Source of the DNA: Bryobacter sp.
GTDB lineage: Bacteria; Acidobacteriota; Terriglobia; Bryobacterales; Bryobacteraceae
Assembly: GCA_022843605.1 (NCBI GenBank)
Contig: JALHNI010000057.1
Coordinates: 1 to 37,760, forward strand
Direction of reading: 5' to 3'
DNA length: 37,760 nt
Shown: piece after piece, positions 7,836-16,613 of the stretch
How positions within the stretch are numbered: position 1 is the stretch's first letter
Layout of the letters: every line of letters begins with the position of its first letter
Position numbers and translations under genes: made by a program
The notes under the pieces: model-generated
What the model was told of the DNA's origin: nothing
Databases searched by the model: none
What the model saw: only the letters and a program-made list of their open reading frames with translations

Positions 7836-8696
7836 CTATACCTTCCAGTTTCTCAGGAATTCGGCGGCCACCGCTGCTGGCTCCTGTTTCATTTGCGTTA
7901 CTGCCGCATTCATCTTTCGCATCCGTTCCGCGCTGATCTTTCCTGTAAGTTGGTCCAGCGCACCACGCAATCCGGAGTGCTGCTGAAGCGCCACACGGCG
8001 CACCGCCAGGCAAGTCTGGTAAGGCGGGAAGAAATGCAGGTCGTCTTCCAGGACCGTGAAGGCGCCTGTGGCCAGCGCCGCGTCGGTCGTGTTGCCCGCG
8101 GCCATGTCAACCTCTCCCGCGTTCAAAGCCCGGTACAGCAGGCCCAGATCCATCGTCTTGAGCGCTGAGCCCAGCTTCAGTGGATAAGTCTTCTGGAAGA
8201 GCGGCCATCCGTCGGGCCGCGCCTCGAACTCATAGCCAATGGCGAGGCGCCAATCCTGCTTCTTCTCCACCGCCTCGCTCAGCGTGCGCAAACCCAGTGA
8301 CTTCGGCACCACCATGGCGAAGGTATTCTCGAAACCCAGCGGCCACCCCCATTCGACGTCATGGCGCTGCAGGTATGCGTCTCGGACGCTCTCCATCACC
8401 CGTACCGGATCGCGTTCCAGCGGTAGCTTCAGGCACGCCGTCAACGCCGTGCCACTGTATTCCGGATACAGGTCGATGTCGCCGTTCAGCAATGCTGCGT
8501 GCGCCAGATAGCTACCGCCCAGGTGCAGGCGTCGCTTGGTTTCGATCCCCAATCCGCGGGACAAGTGGGCCGCCAGAATCTCGCCCAGGATGTCCTGCTC
8601 GGTGAAGTTCTTCGCGCCCACCGTGAGCCCGCTTGTCCGCGAGCAGCCGACAAGACCGCCGGCAGCTAGTATTGCGAGAGCTTGTTTTCGGTCCAT
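7836..8696 (-). CDS. Osmoprotectant ABC transporter, substrate-binding lipoprotein
   Basis: A 286-residue OpuAC/OsmX-type solute-binding protein. The start has a lipobox ending LVGC (Cys18), so it should be lipid-anchored. GAKNFTEQDILGEI and IDLYPEYSGTAL are hallmarks of the betaine/choline/proline-betaine binding family (OpuBC, OpuCC, YehZ). The exact ligand is not readable. It overlaps the permease gene by 31 bases and its stop lies one base before the GTG of the RR-flavoprotein gene, so translation of all of these is probably coupled. Confidence 0.92.
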   Translation of the reverse strand: MDRKQALAILAAGGLVGCSRTSGLTVGAKNFTEQDILGEILAAHLSRGLGIETKRRLHLGGSYLAHAALLNGDIDLYPEYSGTALTACLKLPLERDPVRVMESVRDAYLQRHDVEWGWPLGFENTFAMVVPKSLGLRTLSEAVEKKQDWRLAIGYEFEARPDGWPLFQKTYPLKLGSALKTMDLGLLYRALNAGEVDMAAGNTTDAALATGAFTVLEDDLHFFPPYQTCLAVRRVALQQHSGLRGALDQLTGKISAERMRKMNAAVTQMKQEPAAVAAEFLRNWKV

Positions 8697-9268
8697 GCCA
8701 AAATCCGATCCGCCAGAATGGCCATCAGCGCTGCCGGAATCGCTCCGGCCAGTAGTAAGTTAGGTTCAAGCGTGGCGAGCCCGCGATACAGGAATGTGCC
8801 CAGGCCGCCGGCGCCGACTGCCGCGGCCACGGTCGCCGTGCCGATCGTCGCGACCGTGGCAATTCGTAAACCGGCCACGATCGCCGGAGCCGCCAAGGGT
8901 AGCTCCACCTCGCGCAATACCTGGCGCGGCGTTAAACCCATCGCGATCGCTGACTCCTTCACCGGCGCCGGCACACTGGCTAACCCAGCCACCGTGTTGC
9001 GCAGAATCGGCAGTAACGCATAGGCAAAAAGCGCGATGACGGCTAAGCGCGGCCCGATTCCACCGATCAACGGCAAAGGCAGTAACAAGCCGAACAAGGC
9101 CAGCGAAGGAATCGTCTGCACTAAGTCCGCCGCGCGCAGTAAGTATGCTCCGGGCCGCGGATGCCGAGCCGCCCAAACCGCTGCCGGCAAACCCAGCAGC
9201 GCCGCCAAACCGACTGCCAGAAAAACCAACACCAGGTGTTCCGCCGCCGCCGAAACAATCGGACTCAT
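8666..9268 (-). CDS. Osmoprotectant ABC transporter permease
   Basis: A 200-residue inner-membrane protein with about five or six membrane spans, typical of OpuCB/OpuCD/YehW permeases. The coupling loop for the ATPase is seen around ESAIAMGLTPRQVLREVELP, and the TIPSLALFGLLLP segment is characteristic. Only one permease gene is present, whereas OpuC systems often have two, so this one probably works as a homodimer. It overlaps the ATPase gene by 4 bases (ATGA) and the binding-protein gene by 31. Confidence 0.92.
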   Translation of the reverse strand: MSPIVSAAAEHLVLVFLAVGLAALLGLPAAVWAARHPRPGAYLLRAADLVQTIPSLALFGLLLPLPLIGGIGPRLAVIALFAYALLPILRNTVAGLASVPAPVKESAIAMGLTPRQVLREVELPLAAPAIVAGLRIATVATIGTATVAAAVGAGGLGTFLYRGLATLEPNLLLAGAIPAALMAILADRILAWTENKLSQY

Positions 9269-9942
9269 GAAAGCGTCTCCAGAAACAAGCGCAACTCCGG
9301 ATGCTGCGTCGCCTCAATGGCCGACCTCGTTCCCAAGGCCGCCAGTCGTCCTTGCGCCAGAAAGCCGATCCGGTCGCCCAGCGCAAAGGCTTCCCGCAAG
9401 TCATGCGTGACGAAGATCGTCGTCGTGCCGAGTCCCTTCACTAACGTTTGCAACTCGCGCCTGGTAATCGGATCGAGCGCCGAGAATGGCTCATCGAGTA
9501 ACATCAGTTTCGGCGCCGCGGCCAGTGCCCGGGCCAGCGCGACACGCTGTTGCTCGCCGCCGCTGAGTTGGTGCGGATAGCGCTCGAGATAAGTCACCGG
9601 TAAACCGGTGCGTTGCAGTAGCGAAGCGGCGCGCGCGGCGTCGGCCCCCGCCAAATGCATCTGCTCCCCGACGCGCCGATGCGGAAATAGACCAAGATCC
9701 TGCGGAACAAAGCCGATCGCTCGACGCAAGGCATACACGTCCCAACTCGTCACATCCCGGCCCATCACCTCCACCGTACCCTTCGCTTCGAGTAACCGGT
9801 TGATCAGGCGCAGCAAAGTGCTTTTGCCGCTGCCACTGCGCCCCAGCAACACCGTAATCTCGCCTTCGCGGAACTCCGCATCGATTCCCGAGAGGACGGG
9901 CCGGCCATCGCGGATACAGCCGGCATCGGTAAATCGAATCAT
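9265..9942 (-). CDS. Osmoprotectant ABC transporter ATP-binding protein
   Basis: A 225-residue ABC ATPase with Walker A GRSGSGKST, Q-loop FVPQDLGLF, signature QLSGGEQQRVALARAL, Walker B LMLLDEPFSALDP and switch His in FVTHDLREA. It energises uptake by the permease and lipoprotein encoded immediately downstream. It lacks the C-terminal tandem CBS domains that sense ionic strength in OpuA and OpuCA, so osmotic gating would have to come from elsewhere, or the transporter is not osmoregulated. Its start overlaps the kinase stop by 4 bases. Confidence 0.93.
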   Translation of the reverse strand: MIRFTDAGCIRDGRPVLSGIDAEFREGEITVLLGRSGSGKSTLLRLINRLLEAKGTVEVMGRDVTSWDVYALRRAIGFVPQDLGLFPHRRVGEQMHLAGADAARAASLLQRTGLPVTYLERYPHQLSGGEQQRVALARALAAAPKLMLLDEPFSALDPITRRELQTLVKGLGTTTIFVTHDLREAFALGDRIGFLAQGRLAALGTRSAIEATQHPELRLFLETLS

Positions 9943-11360
9943 CCTTTAGGTTGGATTGGCAAGCGGACGGAAAAGACCGTGCTGCCCGGTTTCGACTCAA
10001 ACTCGATCGTGCCGTGGTGCTGGTGCACGATGCGGTAAACCGTGTCGAGCCCCAGGCCAGTGCCAACCCCTTGCAGCTTCGTGGTGAAAAAGGGGTCAAA
10101 AACCTTGGTGGCGATTGAGTCCGGAATGCCGCTGCCATTGTCGGTGAGTTCCACCAACACATAGTCAGCCTCCCGGCGCGTCCGCACCTTCAGCGTCGGC
10201 GGACCGGTTCTCTCCGAGTAGCCGAGCATCGCATCGATTGAGTTATCGATCAGGTTGGTCCACACCTGATTCAACTGGCCGCCATGCGCGCAGACTTTGG
10301 GCAGCGCCGCATCGTAGTCAGTCTCGACGCGCACACCTTCCTTCAAACGGAAGCTGAACATTTTCAGCGTGGTATCCAGGCTGTGGTGCAAGTCAATCTC
10401 TGCGAGCGCCGCGCGGTCCATATAGGAATAATCCTTGATCGCCTTCACCAGATCGGCGATGCGTGACGTGGCGGTGTACATCTGCGCCAGCACTTGTTCC
10501 ATTTGGATCGCGGCCGCCACGCGCTGTAGGCCAAAGCTACGGCACTCCGGTACCCAGGTGGCCGTCCTTTCCTCAAGATCCGCGCGAACGAAGCCGGCAT
10601 CCACAAAAGCTGGCGCCATATCCCAAGCCTCGGCCACGCCCACGTCGTTCAGATACTCGCCAAGCGCTTCCTCGCGGTCGCTGCGCGTTAGTGTGTCCAG
10701 CGGCGGCGCGTTGCGAATGCCTTCGGCTGCCGCCACCTCGAGTTCGCACACTTCGCTCAGGAAGGCCTCGGTCGGCCGCAGCGCCAGAAAGCCATCAGCG
10801 GCTTGCTGGAACTGCTCAAAGGCGCGTCGCGCGGAAAGACTCGCCTGCCGCGCCGCGGCCGCGGGATTGTTCAACTCATGCGCCAATCCCGCGGATAGCT
10901 TGCCCAGCGACGCCAGTTTCTCATGCTGAGTAATCGCCTTGGCCGTCTCGCGCACGCGATCCGTCAGGATGCTCACCAGTTTGGGCACCACTTCGGGCAT
11001 CACGGCGTACATCTCAGGGAAATTGTCCCGGTGGAACATCAAAGCCCGCGTTCGCTCCACGGCGCGCACCGTGGCCATGTACGTTTTCATGCGGGAAAAC
11101 GGCAGTACGCCCGCGATGTCGCCCTTCTCGATCATGAAGACGAAGCTGTCGGCGCCGCTGTCGCGATTGTGACCCTGAAGTAAACCCTCCAGCACCACGA
11201 TCATGTGGTCGGCCGGATCGGATGCGTGGCTCGTAGTTTCGCCCGCCGCCACGATGCGTTCCTCGCAACGGTCCAGAAACCATTTCAACTGCTCATCGTT
11301 GAGCGCGCTGAAGGCATCAATCCGCCGAAGTTCGTCGATGCGTTCCTGAGTGCTCACCAT
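9939..11360 (-). CDS. Cyclic-nucleotide-domain sensor histidine kinase
   Basis: A 473-residue soluble kinase with no membrane segment. Residues ~10-120 form a cNMP-binding-type beta-roll (MIVVLEGLLQG, IEKGDIAGVLPFSR). A linker leads to the phospho-acceptor His161 in SAGLAHELNNPAAAA. A long helical insert of about 150 residues separates this from the HATPase_c domain, whose N box is WTNLIDNSIDA, with DNGSGIP, FDPFFTTK and GTGLGLDTV. Kinases of this build are typically adjacent to the receiver-TrxR fusion, the likely partner encoded at the end of the same gene run. The ATG has GGGAG just upstream and lies 7 bases after the cobC stop. Confidence 0.92.
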   Translation of the reverse strand: MVSTQERIDELRRIDAFSALNDEQLKWFLDRCEERIVAAGETTSHASDPADHMIVVLEGLLQGHNRDSGADSFVFMIEKGDIAGVLPFSRMKTYMATVRAVERTRALMFHRDNFPEMYAVMPEVVPKLVSILTDRVRETAKAITQHEKLASLGKLSAGLAHELNNPAAAARQASLSARRAFEQFQQAADGFLALRPTEAFLSEVCELEVAAAEGIRNAPPLDTLTRSDREEALGEYLNDVGVAEAWDMAPAFVDAGFVRADLEERTATWVPECRSFGLQRVAAAIQMEQVLAQMYTATSRIADLVKAIKDYSYMDRAALAEIDLHHSLDTTLKMFSFRLKEGVRVETDYDAALPKVCAHGGQLNQVWTNLIDNSIDAMLGYSERTGPPTLKVRTRREADYVLVELTDNGSGIPDSIATKVFDPFFTTKLQGVGTGLGLDTVYRIVHQHHGTIEFESKPGSTVFSVRLPIQPKG

Positions 11361-11367
11361 CTCCCGA

Positions 11368-11880
11368 TTATGTCTCTAACTCGATGATCTCGACATACTG
11401 CTGCCGGTAAGTTGCCGGATCGCCGCCAGTCAGCAGCGATCGAATGGCGCCATTCACCACCGCATGGGCGACAATCGCCACCCGGCTGTAACTGGTCTGC
11501 TGCATAAGATGGAGAGCAAGCCCTACACGGTTCAGCAATTCTTCGAGGTGTTCGCCATTTGGTGCCGGTTCGGAAAACCAGTTTGCCATCTTACGCTCAA
11601 CCAGTTCAGGATCTCGCGCCGCAATTTCGTCCCAGGTCAAGCCTTCCCAGTCACCGAAATGTAACTCCGCCAACTCTTCCAGCGTGGTTCGCTCGGCGGA
11701 AATGAACTCCGCCGTCTGCTGCGCCCGCCGCAGCGGACTCACAAAGACATGCTCCACCTCCAACCCGGGAAGCACTGCCAGGGCCTGGGCCAGGCCCGTT
11801 TCCGACAACGGCGGATCGGTGCGTCCGATGAAGCGGCCCGCGAGCGTCGGTTCCGCATGCCTTACCAGATAGAGGCGCAT
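11368..11880 (-). CDS. cobC: Alpha-ribazole phosphatase-like histidine phosphatase
   Basis: A 170-residue phosphoglycerate-mutase-superfamily enzyme. VRHAE (residues 7-11) holds the phospho-accepting His8, SPLRRAQQTAE is the second conserved block, ELHFGDWEGLT is the substrate loop, and the second catalytic His is in VAHA. By family and position between cobS and the rest of the B12 genes it should remove the 5'-phosphate from alpha-ribazole-5'-phosphate or adenosylcobalamin-5'-phosphate, the last step of nucleotide-loop assembly. It overlaps the cobS end by 19 bases. Confidence 0.85.
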   Translation of the reverse strand: MRLYLVRHAEPTLAGRFIGRTDPPLSETGLAQALAVLPGLEVEHVFVSPLRRAQQTAEFISAERTTLEELAELHFGDWEGLTWDEIAARDPELVERKMANWFSEPAPNGEHLEELLNRVGLALHLMQQTSYSRVAIVAHAVVNGAIRSLLTGGDPATYRQQYVEIIELET

Positions 11881-12575
11881 AGCAACAGCACAAACCCTTC
11901 CACCACCTGGCTCAGCGCGCCACAGCAGTCACCCGTCACGCCTCCCAAATGCCGCTCAAAATAGTCACGGGCAATCAATGTCAGTCCCGCGCTGCCCACC
12001 ACGGCCGGCAACGCGATCACCCCGAGCGGCACGGCAATCGCGATAGCGAGCAGGATCGCGGCGACAGCCCGCGGCGTCGACAACGACAGCGCAAACATCT
12101 TGCCTGAGCCTTCTCCGGCCGGCCGCGAGATCCACCCCAAACCCACCTGCGCCGCACGGCTCAGTGCCCCCGCCGCGGCCAACGATTCCAGCAAATGTTC
12201 ATTGATCTGGCCAATCGCCTGCCAGCGCAATCCGATCGAGAAGATCAGCGCCAGCGCGCCAAACGCGCCGATCCGCGAATCCTTCAGAATGGCCTGGATC
12301 TTGTCCGCGGTTCGCCCCCCGCCAAAGGCATCCGCACAATCCGCCAAGCCATCTTCATGCAGCGCGCCGCTCAGCACCGCCATCGTCAGCAAAGCCAGCA
12401 GGGCGCTGATCGACGGGGGAATCGCCCGCGAAAGCAATAGGTGAACACCAGCCCCGCAGAGGCCGATCGCCGCGCCCACCAGCGGAAAATATGCCGCTGC
12501 TTCGCCCGGCGCGCAGGTTGATCGCCGAATCGGAAGAATCGTGAGAAATTGGAAGGCGCCCAGCAGTCGCGTCAA
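11862..12575 (-). CDS. cobS: Adenosylcobinamide-GDP ribazoletransferase (cobalamin synthase)
   Basis: Joins adenosylcobinamide-GDP to alpha-ribazole(-phosphate), making cobalamin in the inner membrane. The protein is about 237 residues and very hydrophobic. The metal-binding/active-site segment LHEDGLADCADAFGGG around residues 70-85 is the family signature, and KDSRIGAFGALAL is also conserved. The start is uncertain: TTG at 12575 overlaps the cobU stop (TTGA) and has AAGGTG 8 bases upstream; a GTG at 12599 would add 8 residues. The open frame extends further upstream but that part is the shadow of cobU. Confidence 0.92.
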   Translation of the reverse strand: MTRLLGAFQFLTILPIRRSTCAPGEAAAYFPLVGAAIGLCGAGVHLLLSRAIPPSISALLALLTMAVLSGALHEDGLADCADAFGGGRTADKIQAILKDSRIGAFGALALIFSIGLRWQAIGQINEHLLESLAAAGALSRAAQVGLGWISRPAGEGSGKMFALSLSTPRAVAAILLAIAIAVPLGVIALPAVVGSAGLTLIARDYFERHLGGVTGDCCGALSQVVEGFVLLLCASIW

Positions 12576-13087
12576 CGTTGCTTCACCTTGAGTGGGCACC
12601 CAAACACCATCCAGTACACGTCGCTCGCCACCTGTGCCGCATCCTGGTTCAGCCGCCCCTGCAAATCGCGAAACTGCCGGGCCAGCGCATTCTCCGGCAC
12701 AATTCCGCAGCCGACCTCGTTCGTCACCGCGATCACCGTCGCCGGGCTGGCCGTCGCCGCCGCTAGAAACGCCGCAATCCGCACGGCCATCGAACTCTCC
12801 TCTTGCAGCAGCAGATTCGTGAGCCACAGCGTCAGGCAATCGACGACAATCACCGGGTGCGCCTCTTCAAGCCGCCGGATCACGCCGGCCAAGTCGAACG
12901 GCTCCTCGCACGTCGCGAACTCATCGGCGCGCTCCGCCTGATGCTTCGCAATCCGCTCCCGCATCTCATCGTCATAGGCCTGGGCCGTCGCCACAAACGC
13001 GCGCGGCTCGGGCAGCGTGCGCGCCAGAGTCAGCGCGTAAGTACTTTTTCCGCTGCGGCTGCCGCCGCCCACCAACACTAAAGCCAT
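12572..13087 (-). CDS. cobU: Adenosylcobinamide kinase / guanylyltransferase
   Basis: A bifunctional 171-residue enzyme that phosphorylates adenosylcobinamide and transfers GMP to it. The P-loop is GGGSRSGKST (residues 7-16). RIAKHQAER carries His49, equivalent to the guanylylated histidine of Salmonella CobU. VIVVDCLTLWLTN is the Walker-B-like strand, and TNEVGCGIVPENALAR with FRDLQGRLNQ completes the family pattern. The ATG at 13087 overlaps the btuC stop by 10 bases; the longer open frame upstream is the btuC shadow. Confidence 0.95.
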   Translation of the reverse strand: MALVLVGGGSRSGKSTYALTLARTLPEPRAFVATAQAYDDEMRERIAKHQAERADEFATCEEPFDLAGVIRRLEEAHPVIVVDCLTLWLTNLLLQEESSMAVRIAAFLAAATASPATVIAVTNEVGCGIVPENALARQFRDLQGRLNQDAAQVASDVYWMVFGCPLKVKQR

Positions 13088-14061
13088 GTGCTTCTCCGTT
13101 TCGAGCGTAGCAACAGAATGAAGAACGGCCCACCCAGCAGCGCCGTCAGCACGCCCACGGGAATCTCCGCCGGTGCCAGAATGATGCGCGCAGCCGTATC
13201 CGAAACGGCCAGGAACGCCGCACCGTAGAGAAACGAAGCGGGCAGCAGCACGCGATGATCCGCCCCGAGTTTCAACCGCAGAGCGTGTGGCACAATCAAA
13301 CCGACAAAGCCGATCGGCCCCGTCAGCGCCGTCACTAAACCGGTAAGGACGGAAATGGCGAAGTAGCCGCTCCAGATCATGCGCTGTGCGGGAACGCCCC
13401 GCGCCGCCGCCCAATCCTCGCCCACCGCCAGTAAGTTCCAGTCGCGCGCGCGCAATAAGACGAAGCCCACCACGGGCAGTAACAACACGGCGAGCCAGAC
13501 GAGCGTCGAGTATTCTACCGTGTCGATTCCGCCCATCAACCAGCGCACAATCGTCAGCGACTTCCCGAAGCTACTCACGCTTTGCAGAAACAGGATCAAG
13601 GCCAGGCAAATGCTGTTCAACGTGACGCCGGCCAACAACAGCGTAAAGCTCGAGAGGCGCCCGCCATCGCTTGCCAGGCCCACCACGCCCACCACGGCAA
13701 TCGCCGCTCCCGCAAAGCCTGCCAGCCACACTCCGTTGAATTGTCCCGCTTCGCCCCAGCCCAGGCAGATGGCGGCCACCGCGCCCAGCGAAGCCCCGCT
13801 CGCCACCCCCAACGTGTAGGGCGTCGCCAGAGCATCGCGCAGCAATGCCTGGCACATCACCCCGGCTACTGACAACGCTCCGCCCGCCAACAGCCCTAAC
13901 AGGACGCGCGGCAACCGAATGTCGAAGACGATCTCTTTGTCCGGTGACGTGCCTGCCCAGGCGCGCGCCAGGGAGATATCCGCCGACCCGATCAATGGCA
14001 GCAATAGAACACTCGCCACGATCGCCACCATGCCGGCGATGAGCCACACCGGCCTACTCAT
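13078..14061 (-). CDS. btuC: Cobalamin/iron-siderophore-type ABC permease
   Basis: A 327-residue FecCD/BtuC permease with roughly ten membrane helices. The conserved pieces are FDIRLPRVLLGLLAGGALSVAG cut around residue 50 (LPRVLLGLLAGGAL), GVASGASLGA, ALTGPIGFVGLIVPHALR and the C-terminal ILLLRSKRR. The fold is shared with siderophore permeases; assignment to cobalamin/cobinamide rests on its place inside the B12 gene run under a cobalamin riboswitch. It overlaps btuD by 8 bases and cobU by 10. Confidence 0.88.
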   Translation of the reverse strand: MSRPVWLIAGMVAIVASVLLLPLIGSADISLARAWAGTSPDKEIVFDIRLPRVLLGLLAGGALSVAGVMCQALLRDALATPYTLGVASGASLGAVAAICLGWGEAGQFNGVWLAGFAGAAIAVVGVVGLASDGGRLSSFTLLLAGVTLNSICLALILFLQSVSSFGKSLTIVRWLMGGIDTVEYSTLVWLAVLLLPVVGFVLLRARDWNLLAVGEDWAAARGVPAQRMIWSGYFAISVLTGLVTALTGPIGFVGLIVPHALRLKLGADHRVLLPASFLYGAAFLAVSDTAARIILAPAEIPVGVLTALLGGPFFILLLRSKRRSTWL

Positions 14062-14818
14062 AGAGAATCACCGGCCGTGCCGAGCGGTTCTGATGAATTA
14101 CCGCGTCCACGCCAAAAACATCGCGCAAACAAGCCTCATTGATCACGTCCGCCGGCGTGCCGTCGGCGACTAACTGGCCGTCGTTCAAAATCAGCACCCG
14201 ATCGGCGTGCGCCGCCGCCAGGTTCAGGTCATGCGTCACGGCGATCACCAGCATCTTCTCTTCGCGCGGCAGACGGGCCAGCAGGCGATAAAGCGCCACC
14301 TGATGCGACAGATCCAAAAACGACGACGGCTCATCCAGCAGCAGCACCTTCGGCGTCTGTGCCAATGCTGCCGCCAGAATCACCCGTTGGCGCTCGCCGC
14401 CGGAAAGCGAAACAAAGTCGCGACAGCGGTAGTTGCTGGAGTCAGTCAGTTCCATCGCCCGCTTGGCCGCGGCGATGTCGGCCGGCGACTCCACCCAGCC
14501 TCGCCCATGTGGCGTGCGCCCCATCAACACAATCTCCTGCGCGCTGAACGGAAAACTGATCTGGACGTTCTGCGGCAAAAAGGAAACTTCCCGCGCAAAC
14601 TCCCGGCGCGGCCACTGCTCCACCCCCCGGTCGCGATACTCGCAACGGCCCTCGTGCCCGGACTTCAAGCCGGCCAGAATGCCCAACAGCGTTGACTTGC
14701 CCGCACCGTTCGGACCCAGCACCGCCACAAACTCCGCCTGCGCAAACTCTGCCGACACGCGGCTCAGCACCGTCGCAGCGCCGTACCTCATGCCGACTTC
14801 AGCCAAACGGTAGATCAT
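14054..14818 (-). CDS. btuD: Cobalamin-type ABC transporter ATP-binding protein
   Basis: A 254-residue ABC ATPase of the FecE/BtuD class. Walker A is GPNGAGKST, the Q-loop region SFLPQNVQISF, the signature LSGGERQRVILAAALAQ, Walker B VLLLDEPSSFLDLS and the switch His in VTHDLNLAAAHAD. The tail (LVADGTPADVINEACLRDVFG) is typical of siderophore/B12 uptake ATPases. The start overlaps the btuF stop as ATGA, so the three uptake genes are translationally coupled. Confidence 0.9.
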   Translation of the reverse strand: MIYRLAEVGMRYGAATVLSRVSAEFAQAEFVAVLGPNGAGKSTLLGILAGLKSGHEGRCEYRDRGVEQWPRREFAREVSFLPQNVQISFPFSAQEIVLMGRTPHGRGWVESPADIAAAKRAMELTDSSNYRCRDFVSLSGGERQRVILAAALAQTPKVLLLDEPSSFLDLSHQVALYRLLARLPREEKMLVIAVTHDLNLAAAHADRVLILNDGQLVADGTPADVINEACLRDVFGVDAVIHQNRSARPVILYE

Positions 14819-15636
14819 CTTTTCCCTTGAATCATCCGTTCGAACTCCCTCGCCGCTTCCACCACTCGCGGGCCCGGCACCACATAAATATCGGAAGCTA
14901 CTGCGAAAACGCGCCCACTCTTCACTGCCGCTACCTGCGGCAATTTACTGTAGAGCGCCCGGACCTTCGCTAAGTGCCCGGCCTGCACTGCGTCCGTATC
15001 GGCCATATCGCCCATATCGATAATCACGTCCGGCTGCCGCGCCAGAATATCTTCGGTGGAGATCTTCGGGTAAGAGACCGGCGCATCGGCAAAGATATTC
15101 TGTCCGCCGGCCAGTTCAATCAACTCGTTCAAGTAGGAGTCGCGGCCCACCACCACCAGGCCGGTCAATTGCCCCGGATTGCGTCCCACCACAAACATCG
15201 CCTTGCGCTTGGCGCGCCCCTGATTGCGCTTGCGCACCGCCCCCAGGTCGCGTCGCATTCGTTCCACTAACGCTGCGGCACGGGCGGGCTCGCCCATGGC
15301 TTTGGCGATGCTCTGCGCGGACCGTTCGATTGACACTAAGTCCCGGCGCTCGATCGCCGCCATGGCGACGCCCGGCAAACTAACCTTCGTCGTTGTCGGA
15401 TCCGAGATGATCAGGTCCGGCCTCAGCGCGGCGATCGCCTCCAGGCTGGGCTTCAAGTAACTGCCCACCTGCGCCTTCTGCCGCACTTGCGGCGGAAAGT
15501 GGCAATAGACCGTAACCCCCACCACCCGATCGCCCCAGCCCATGGCATACAACATTTCCGTAGCGCTCGGCGCCAGAGACACCACCCGCTGCTGCGCCAG
15601 CAGACTCGTCGCCAATAACATCAGGAAAAAGCGCAT
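14815..15636 (-). CDS. btuF: Periplasmic cobalamin-binding protein
   Basis: A 273-residue class III binding protein. A short signal peptide (MRFFLMLLATSLLA) is followed by QRVVSLAPSATEMLYAMG, the BtuF-type start of the mature protein; there is no lipobox, so it should be soluble in the periplasm. LRPDLIISD and LARQPDVIID are the paired lobe strands typical of the TroA-like fold. It delivers cobalamin or cobinamide to the BtuC-like permease. Its start overlaps the upstream aminotransferase stop by 16 bases. No TonB-dependent outer-membrane receptor is seen in the window. Confidence 0.9.
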   Translation of the reverse strand: MRFFLMLLATSLLAQQRVVSLAPSATEMLYAMGWGDRVVGVTVYCHFPPQVRQKAQVGSYLKPSLEAIAALRPDLIISDPTTTKVSLPGVAMAAIERRDLVSIERSAQSIAKAMGEPARAAALVERMRRDLGAVRKRNQGRAKRKAMFVVGRNPGQLTGLVVVGRDSYLNELIELAGGQNIFADAPVSYPKISTEDILARQPDVIIDMGDMADTDAVQAGHLAKVRALYSKLPQVAAVKSGRVFAVASDIYVVPGPRVVEAAREFERMIQGKR

Positions 15637-16613
15637 GCGTACTCCTTCAACAACTCCAGCAAGCGCTCGTTCTCATCGCGCCGCCGCACCGCCATTCGAA
15701 GTGCTGGCGCATCGACGCCGAGAATCCCGGTGCAATCGCGCACCAGCACCTTCCTTGCCGCCAGCCAGTCGACCAACGGCACCGGGTCGGCAGCCGTCCA
15801 GACGAGTAAGTAATTTGCGCTACCCGGCATGGGCCGCAATCCCGGAATTGAAGCCAAGCGGTCGGCCAACCAGCACCGTTCGGCGGCAACGAACTCGCGC
15901 GTTCGCCGGTGATGGTCCGTCGCTCGGATAGCGGCCAGCGCCGCCGCCTCCGCCAGCACGTTCACCTGCCACGGCTCACGCCAGGGTGCCAACTCCGGGA
16001 TCGCCTGGCCCACCAAAGCACCGATCCGCAACCCCGGCAACGCATGCAGCTTGGTCAGCGATCGCAACACCAGCAACTCCGGATAACTGCCCACCAACGA
16101 CATCGCTGAGGGATACTCAGTAAACTCCAGGAAACTCTCATCCACCAAGAGCCGATGTCCCTCGCGTAACTTACTCTCAATGACCTCAAGCGAAAGCACC
16201 GTGCCGAAAGGATTGTTCGGCCGCGTCAGGATGCCGAAGCCTTCCAGTTCCTCCCAGCGTTTGGTTAACTTCGCCTCCGGGTAGGCACGATGAAACTCAC
16301 TGAAGGTCGGCAACAGCAGACTGGCTGTTTCCGGGCGCGTCCGCGCCAAAAAGTGAATCAGGTCCGTGGCGCCGTTTCCAGTCATCACCATCTCGGCGGG
16401 TACGCCCCAATTCTCCGCCAGCGCCGCATTCAGGCCCAGTGTCGACGGCTCCGGATAGTGCTCCACCCGATCCAACGCTCCGATAATGGCCTCGCGAACG
16501 CCCGGTGCCATGCCCAACGGATTGATCGACGCCGAGAAATCCAGAATCTCGCTCACCGGACATTGCAACCGGCGCGCCAGAGCGTGGACATTCCCGCCAT
16601 GCGTAAGCGTCAT
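15621..16613 (-). CDS. cobD: L-threonine-O-3-phosphate decarboxylase-like PLP enzyme
   Basis: A 330-residue fold-type I aminotransferase relative resembling histidinol-phosphate aminotransferase. HGGNVHALARRL and ILDFSASINPLGM near the start are the CobD (CobC in Pseudomonas naming) hallmark; GNGATDLIH positions the cofactor, PNNPFGT is the conserved loop, and RSLTKLHALPGLRIG contains the PLP-binding lysine. It supplies (R)-1-amino-2-propanol phosphate for attachment by CbiB, encoded just upstream. ATG at 16613 was chosen because it overlaps the cbiB stop (ATGA) and starts at the family's conserved N-terminus; the longer frame upstream is a shadow of cbiB. Confidence 0.92.
   Translation of the reverse strand: MTLTHGGNVHALARRLQCPVSEILDFSASINPLGMAPGVREAIIGALDRVEHYPEPSTLGLNAALAENWGVPAEMVMTGNGATDLIHFLARTRPETASLLLPTFSEFHRAYPEAKLTKRWEELEGFGILTRPNNPFGTVLSLEVIESKLREGHRLLVDESFLEFTEYPSAMSLVGSYPELLVLRSLTKLHALPGLRIGALVGQAIPELAPWREPWQVNVLAEAAALAAIRATDHHRRTREFVAAERCWLADRLASIPGLRPMPGSANYLLVWTAADPVPLVDWLAARKVLVRDCTGILGVDAPALRMAVRRRDENERLLELLKEYACAFS

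Noticed and set aside
12576..12839. N-terminal extension of cobS
   Set aside because: The extra residues overlap cobU in another frame and do not look like CobS; TTG at 12575 or GTG at 12599 fits family length.
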